A stretch of 64,000 nt of DNA from an uncultured Pseudomonadales bacterium. GTDB lineage: Bacteria; Pseudomonadota; Gammaproteobacteria; Pseudomonadales; Pseudohongiellaceae. The notes under the pieces were generated by a model. That model was not told the DNA's origin. It made no database searches and was given only the letters and a program-made list of their open reading frames with translations. Positions 59,609 to 64,000 of the stretch are shown here, in pieces (position 1 is the stretch's first letter; each line of letters begins with the position of its first letter). The stretch lies in assembly GCA_943842505.1 (NCBI GenBank), contig CALTDI010000011.1:1-64000 (forward strand), written 5' to 3'. A program made the position numbers and the translations under genes.

Positions 59609-61954
59609 ATGTTTAACAATAATGGAACGCTGAAGAATCATTTACCCCTGGGCAGAACGGGAAGCTCTAGCATGGCGGCATTGATAAGGCGCGGCTTACT
59701 TGGCTTGCTGACATTATTGATGTCATCAGCAACTATCGCACAGGATTCAGTAACGCTTGATAGTATTGGCTTCGCGAACTTGCCAGGGGATAGCATAGAG
59801 ATTCAATTGACCTTTGATTCAGTTCCGCCAGAGCCATCTGGATTTGTGTTAGATAATCCTGCGCGTATTTCGCTAGACCTGATGGGTGTGTCAAGTGGAC
59901 TGTCCCAACAGCGTTTTAATATCGATTCGAACAATGCCCAAAGTGTTATGGTGCTCGACGATGGGGCCAGAACCAGACTCGTAGTAAATCTTGATCAGCT
60001 AGTAAATTATGAGACGCAGCTTGTAGGAAACCAGCTAACGATTCAGGTGGGTAATGATGCGCAGGCTGGTGGGGTTACTGCGGCGGGCAGAGTGGCGGCG
60101 GGAATAACGGGCGCCATAGACAATGCCATCACCGATGTGTCTTTCAGGCGCGGCGACGATGAGGAAGGTCAGATCGTTATCGATCTTTCTAGCGATCAGG
60201 TTATCGGTAGTGTCGAGCAAGTAGGTGCTCGCGTCTATGTTGAGTTTAGTGATACTTCGGTGCCAGACGATCTAAATCGACGTCTCGATGTTAGTGATTT
60301 CGCAACAATGGTTTCCACGGTAGATGTGTTAGGCCAAGCTAATCGTGCGACGGTGGTAATAGACGTGGACGGTGCTTACGAGTATGTGGCTTTCCAAAGC
60401 GGAAGTCAGTATACCGTCAGCGTAAGGCCGCCGGTTACCGATGTGGCTAGTGATGGTGCTACGTCGGCTTATACCGGTGAGATAAGCAGCCTTTCATTTC
60501 AAGATATCTCAATCCGATCGGTGTTGCAGATTCTGGCCGATGTCTATGATTTCAGCCTGGTCGCTGGAGATGCGGTCTCTGGAAATATCACTATTGTTCT
60601 CGACAATGTGCCTTGGGATCAGGCGCTCGATTTGGTACTGCGTACTCAGAACCTTGGTAGCCGCCTGGAAGGCAATGTATTGTATGTGGCACCTTCTAAT
60701 GAAATCGCTGCTCAGGAGCAGCTGGAACTCGAAGCTGTGCAGCAGGCGCAAGCATTAGCGCCGCTTTTTACCGAATTCATGCAAGTCAATTATGCGGAAG
60801 CCGACGACATAATGGCATTGCTTACTGGTGAAAATTCCGGGGCGGTTGCCGCGGGTGCGGGTGCGGTAGCAGGAGCAGCCGCTGGAGCACCTGGCGCTGT
60901 AGCAGCGCCGAGCGGAGGCATTCTGTCCTCTAGAGGAACGGCGACAGTCGATGCGCGTACGAATATTATCATCGTCCGTGATATTGAAGAAAAATTAGAA
61001 GAAGTGCGAGCCATGATGGCGAGGCTAGACGTCGCGGTTAGACAGGTCTTAATAGAGGCCAGAATCGTCAACGTTTCCACTAACTTCGGTAGAGACCTGG
61101 GTATTCGCTGGGGTGGTGCTGGCAGTCTAACCGGAACCGGCGACAACTTCCGTTACGGGGGGGCACTGGAGGGGACGACTGAGCAGGGTAACGGCAGGCT
61201 TGCGCAAGAAGTTGCGCTACAGAATGCGTTAATTGCCGGCGAGACTGCGAGAGTGCAAGCCTTGCAAGATGGTACCGATCCAAGTTTGATTCAAACGCTC
61301 GTTAACCAGGCTATAGCAGGCATCCCAATTCCTTCTATCCCCACAAGCTTCCCGGATGCTTTGGCCGTCGACCTCGGCGTTGCGAGCCCCGACGCTTCAG
61401 CTTTTTCTATCGGCTACACTGGCAACAGTGCGCTTATCGAGCTTGAGCTTTCGGCGCTGGAATCCAGTGGCAACGGCGAGGTTATCGCCAGGCCTAAGGT
61501 TACTACTCAGGATAAAGTAGAAGCCCTGATTCAGTCTGGTGTAAGAATTCCCTATCAATCTCAGGCCGGCGGTACTGCTGGTGGTTCGACAACAGAATTT
61601 GAAGAAGCGGTGTTGTCCTTAACTGTAACTCCACAAATTACACCAGATGGCCGTATCAACATGGAGCTGGACATTCGGCAGGATTCCGTAGCCGCAGGTT
61701 CTGGAGGCGCTAACGGTATTCCTGCGATTAATACTAATCAGGTTACCACCAGTGCCTTGGTTAGCGATGGTGAAACTATTGTGTTGGGCGGAGTGTTCAG
61801 GGAAGAGTCGACGACATTGGAAACCAAGACTCCGATCCTTGGCGACCTACCTTATGTTGGGCAACTGTTTAAGCGCACGTCGAATACCAGTCGTCGCACT
61901 GAGTTGTTGATCTTTATTACGCCTAAGATTATTACCGAGATAAGCGTTAGATAA
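59609..61954 (+). CDS. pilQ: Type IV pilus secretin PilQ
   Basis: Outer-membrane channel for the pilus, 781 aa. Signal peptide, two AMIN domains (about 45-135 and 170-260), STN/N0 domain (ISSLSFQDISIRSVLQILADVYDFSLVAGD), N1 domain, a Gly/Ala-rich loop (about 410-440) and the C-terminal secretin barrel with VRIPYQSQAGGTAGGST and GDLPYVGQLFKRT. Confidence 0.96.
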   Translation: MFNNNGTLKNHLPLGRTGSSSMAALIRRGLLGLLTLLMSSATIAQDSVTLDSIGFANLPGDSIEIQLTFDSVPPEPSGFVLDNPARISLDLMGVSSGLSQQRFNIDSNNAQSVMVLDDGARTRLVVNLDQLVNYETQLVGNQLTIQVGNDAQAGGVTAAGRVAAGITGAIDNAITDVSFRRGDDEEGQIVIDLSSDQVIGSVEQVGARVYVEFSDTSVPDDLNRRLDVSDFATMVSTVDVLGQANRATVVIDVDGAYEYVAFQSGSQYTVSVRPPVTDVASDGATSAYTGEISSLSFQDISIRSVLQILADVYDFSLVAGDAVSGNITIVLDNVPWDQALDLVLRTQNLGSRLEGNVLYVAPSNEIAAQEQLELEAVQQAQALAPLFTEFMQVNYAEADDIMALLTGENSGAVAAGAGAVAGAAAGAPGAVAAPSGGILSSRGTATVDARTNIIIVRDIEEKLEEVRAMMARLDVAVRQVLIEARIVNVSTNFGRDLGIRWGGAGSLTGTGDNFRYGGALEGTTEQGNGRLAQEVALQNALIAGETARVQALQDGTDPSLIQTLVNQAIAGIPIPSIPTSFPDALAVDLGVASPDASAFSIGYTGNSALIELELSALESSGNGEVIARPKVTTQDKVEALIQSGVRIPYQSQAGGTAGGSTTEFEEAVLSLTVTPQITPDGRINMELDIRQDSVAAGSGGANGIPAINTNQVTTSALVSDGETIVLGGVFREESTTLETKTPILGDLPYVGQLFKRTSNTSRRTELLIFITPKIITEISVR

Positions 61955-62108
61955 GACCGTAAAAATTCGGCCGAGTCACCAGTTGTTCCTGCTTGTTCTG
62001 ATCGGTTGCTCTTCTATGTTTTTCCTGCGTCAGCGAATCGGTTTCGGCAGCTTTTGTGTGATCGTATAAATCAAGTAACGAGTCGGCGGTATTCTGAGTG
62101 CGTAGTAT

Positions 62109-62639
62109 ATGAGTTATTCCGGAAATGTATTTCTCGTTGGCCCTATGGGTGTCGGTAAGACCACTATAGGTCGTGTTCTGGCGGATGCTCTTGGTCTAGA
62201 GTTCTACGATTCGGACCGTGAGATAGAGGCGTCGACGGGCGCAGATATTCCCTGGATTTTCGATGTTGAAGGGGAGGCTGGGTTTAGAATTCGTGAAACA
62301 CGCATGATCGAACAGCTAAGCCAAAAGAAGAATATTGTACTGGCTACTGGTGGCGGGGCTGTCATGTCGACGGAAAATCGCGAGTGGCTTAAGGCTCGAG
62401 GTGTAGTGGTTTATCTACGAGCGCCTATTAGTCAACAGGTTGAGAGAACCAACCGCGACAAGACTCGCCCGCTTCTACAAACACCAAACCCAGAACAGAA
62501 AATTCGTGAACTAATGGAAATTCGCGAGCCTCTCTATCAAGAGGTCGCCGATATGGTGGTAGATACCTACCGACGAAATCCTAAGACCGTGAGCCAGGAA
62601 ATTTGCAAACAATTACGATTTGACATGGGTTGCTCGTAA
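62109..62639 (+). CDS. aroK: Shikimate kinase
   Basis: Fifth step of the shikimate pathway. 176 aa: Walker A GPMGVGKTTIGR, shikimate-binding DSDREIE and FRIRETRMI, GGGAVMS, lid RDKTRPLL. Downstream of pilQ and upstream of aroB, the usual arrangement. Confidence 0.97.
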   Translation: MSYSGNVFLVGPMGVGKTTIGRVLADALGLEFYDSDREIEASTGADIPWIFDVEGEAGFRIRETRMIEQLSQKKNIVLATGGGAVMSTENREWLKARGVVVYLRAPISQQVERTNRDKTRPLLQTPNPEQKIRELMEIREPLYQEVADMVVDTYRRNPKTVSQEICKQLRFDMGCS

Positions 62640-62687
62640 GAATAATAACTCTGTTGAGTTTGTCGCTTAAATTTTGGAATCAAAAAA

Positions 62688-63779
62688 ATGTTTACTGTAG
62701 ATGTCGAACTGGGCGAAAGATCCTATCCAATATTCATAGGTCAGGGCTTGCTCGGCAAGCCGGATCTGGTTGCGCCTTTCATCGGTAAGGGCAAAGTTGT
62801 TATCGTTAGTAATGACGTGGTTGCGCCACTTTACTTGGAGCAAACCAGACAACTATTTCCCGAGCTTGATGTTGCAGAAATTATTCTGCCAGATGGTGAG
62901 GCGAACAAAAATCTCGATGCCATCAGTCACATCTATGACACGCTTCTCGCCGGCAAATACGATCGCAACACCCTGCTGGTAGCGCTTGGTGGCGGTGTCG
63001 TTGGCGATATCACAGGTTTTGCTGCCGCGACTTATCTGCGCGGAATTAACTTCATACAGATCCCTACTACGGTGTTGGCCCAGGTCGACTCATCTGTCGG
63101 TGGCAAGACTGGCGTTAATCATCCCCTGGGCAAGAATATGATCGGTGCGTTCTATCAGCCTCGCTGTGTCCTTGCAGATACCGACGTTCTGACAACGCTG
63201 CCGCTGCGCGAGGTGAAGGCTGGGCTGGCTGAAGTCATCAAATATGGCCTTGTCTATGATGCGCCGTTTTTTGACTGGCTGGCGGAAAACAGTAAGGGAA
63301 TTGGTGAGTCAGATTCGGCACTGCTGTCGCAGACAATTAAGACCTGTTGTGAGATCAAGGCGGCTATTGTGGCCAAAGACGAAAAAGAGTCAGGTGTTCG
63401 CGCGCTTCTTAATCTGGGTCACACCTTCGGTCACGCCATCGAAACGGCTAGTGGCTATGGCAATTGGTTGCACGGCGAAACCGTAGCTATGGGAATGACC
63501 ATGGCGGCGGACCTATCCCGCAGACTGGGCTGGATAGAGCCGAATGTGGCACTGCGAATTCGCTCGGTTTTAGAAGAAAATTTTGGTATGCCAGTGCTGC
63601 CTCCGGCCGATATATCAGTAGAGCAATATTTGGATTTAATGTTGTCAGACAAGAAGGCTGAATCGGGCAAAATCAGGTTTGTTTTGCTTAGGGCGATAGG
63701 GCAAGGGGTGGTTGAAGGCGATATTGCGCCTGCATTGCTCGAAGAAACCCTGACTTCTGGAGACAACCTCTGTAGATAG
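62688..63779 (+). CDS. aroB: 3-dehydroquinate synthase
   Basis: Second step of the shikimate pathway, NAD and zinc dependent. 363 aa: ALGGGVVGDITGFAAATYLRG, PTTVLAQVDSSVGGKTGVNHPLGKN, zinc ligands in GLAEVIKYG, NLGHTFGHAIE and LHGETVAMGM. Confidence 0.97.
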   Translation: MFTVDVELGERSYPIFIGQGLLGKPDLVAPFIGKGKVVIVSNDVVAPLYLEQTRQLFPELDVAEIILPDGEANKNLDAISHIYDTLLAGKYDRNTLLVALGGGVVGDITGFAAATYLRGINFIQIPTTVLAQVDSSVGGKTGVNHPLGKNMIGAFYQPRCVLADTDVLTTLPLREVKAGLAEVIKYGLVYDAPFFDWLAENSKGIGESDSALLSQTIKTCCEIKAAIVAKDEKESGVRALLNLGHTFGHAIETASGYGNWLHGETVAMGMTMAADLSRRLGWIEPNVALRIRSVLEENFGMPVLPPADISVEQYLDLMLSDKKAESGKIRFVLLRAIGQGVVEGDIAPALLEETLTSGDNLCR

Positions 63780-63793
63780 GCAGTGTAGAGGCT

Positions 63794-64000
63794 ATGAATA
63801 AATATACGCAGTGGCTGGGTCTCGATTTCGATCCCTTTGTGCCGAGTTCGTCCAGTCGCGATTTCTATTGCAGTGGTGATCGACAGCAACTGCTAGATCA
63901 GATCGTGGAGTTCTCGCTCTACAGCAATGCGATGATAGCCGTTACCGGTCCCTTAGGTGCGGGTAAGACGACTCTTGCTACAAACTTCTGTGAGCGATTT
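63794..64000 (+). CDS. damX: DamX-like AAA ATPase, 3' end cut by window
   Basis: First 69 residues only: MNKYTQWLGLDFDPFVPSSSS... with Walker A GPLGAGKTTL. Location behind aroB and the FDPF start match the DamX/ExeA-type ATPase with C-terminal SPOR domain; that domain is outside the window. Confidence 0.75.
   Translation, partial: MNKYTQWLGLDFDPFVPSSSSRDFYCSGDRQQLLDQIVEFSLYSNAMIAVTGPLGAGKTTLATNFCERF

Overview
The window looks like a piece of a gammaproteobacterial chromosome of the Pseudomonadales/Cellvibrionales kind, probably marine or environmental. From about 16.6 kb to the end, the gene order (tRNA-Phe, yggX, mutY, asmA-like, hisBHAF, ctpA, envC, gpmI, rhodanese, secB, trmL, ntrC, ntrB, glnA, thiI, typA, pip, dtd, tatCBA, hisE, hisI, ubiB, ubiJ, ubiE, DUF971, hslU, hslV, SPOR protein, priA, rpmE, mrcA, pilMNOPQ, aroK, aroB, damX) follows the Pseudomonas backbone closely. 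Intervening blocks and two usual members (grxC, argS) are missing.

Positions 1-16.6 kb are accessory DNA abutting the 3' end of tRNA-Phe (16607-16682). From left to right it holds: a CzcCBA-type heavy-metal efflux operon with a CDF exporter and a small membrane methyltransferase (2-7195); a two-gene cassette bracketed by two near-identical 21-bp palindromes (7585-10732), whose second gene is a divergent tRNA-guanine transglycosylase/DpdA-like enzyme without the usual zinc site; a leftward block with an HUH replication-initiator-like gene; a minimal tyrosine recombinase; an OLD-family ATPase/Toprim nuclease; and the tRNA-type integrase. The left end of the island is outside the window.

The backbone holds histidine biosynthesis (hisB, H, A, F and separately I, E), cell-wall maintenance (ctpA, envC, mrcA), nitrogen control (ntrBC plus glutamine synthetase), Tat export, ubiquinone biosynthesis (ubiE, J, B), the HslUV protease, replication restart (priA), the type IV pilus assembly operon pilMNOPQ, and the shikimate genes aroK/aroB. 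Regulatory sites that can be read directly are a sigma-54 promoter with two NtrC boxes in front of the glutamine synthetase gene and a near-consensus sigma-32 promoter in front of hslVU. The glutamine synthetase at the glnA locus is the eukaryote-like type II enzyme rather than GSI.

Two genome-wide oddities stand out. First, nine small indels break eight genes (integrase twice, OLD, hisH, hisE, ubiB, ubiJ, hslU, mrcA). In each case the correct continuation is intact in another frame and most lie in short homopolymers, so uncorrected sequencing or assembly error is the simplest explanation. Second, many spacers consist of 10-18 bp tandem duplications, several of which include the stop or start codon of the adjacent gene.
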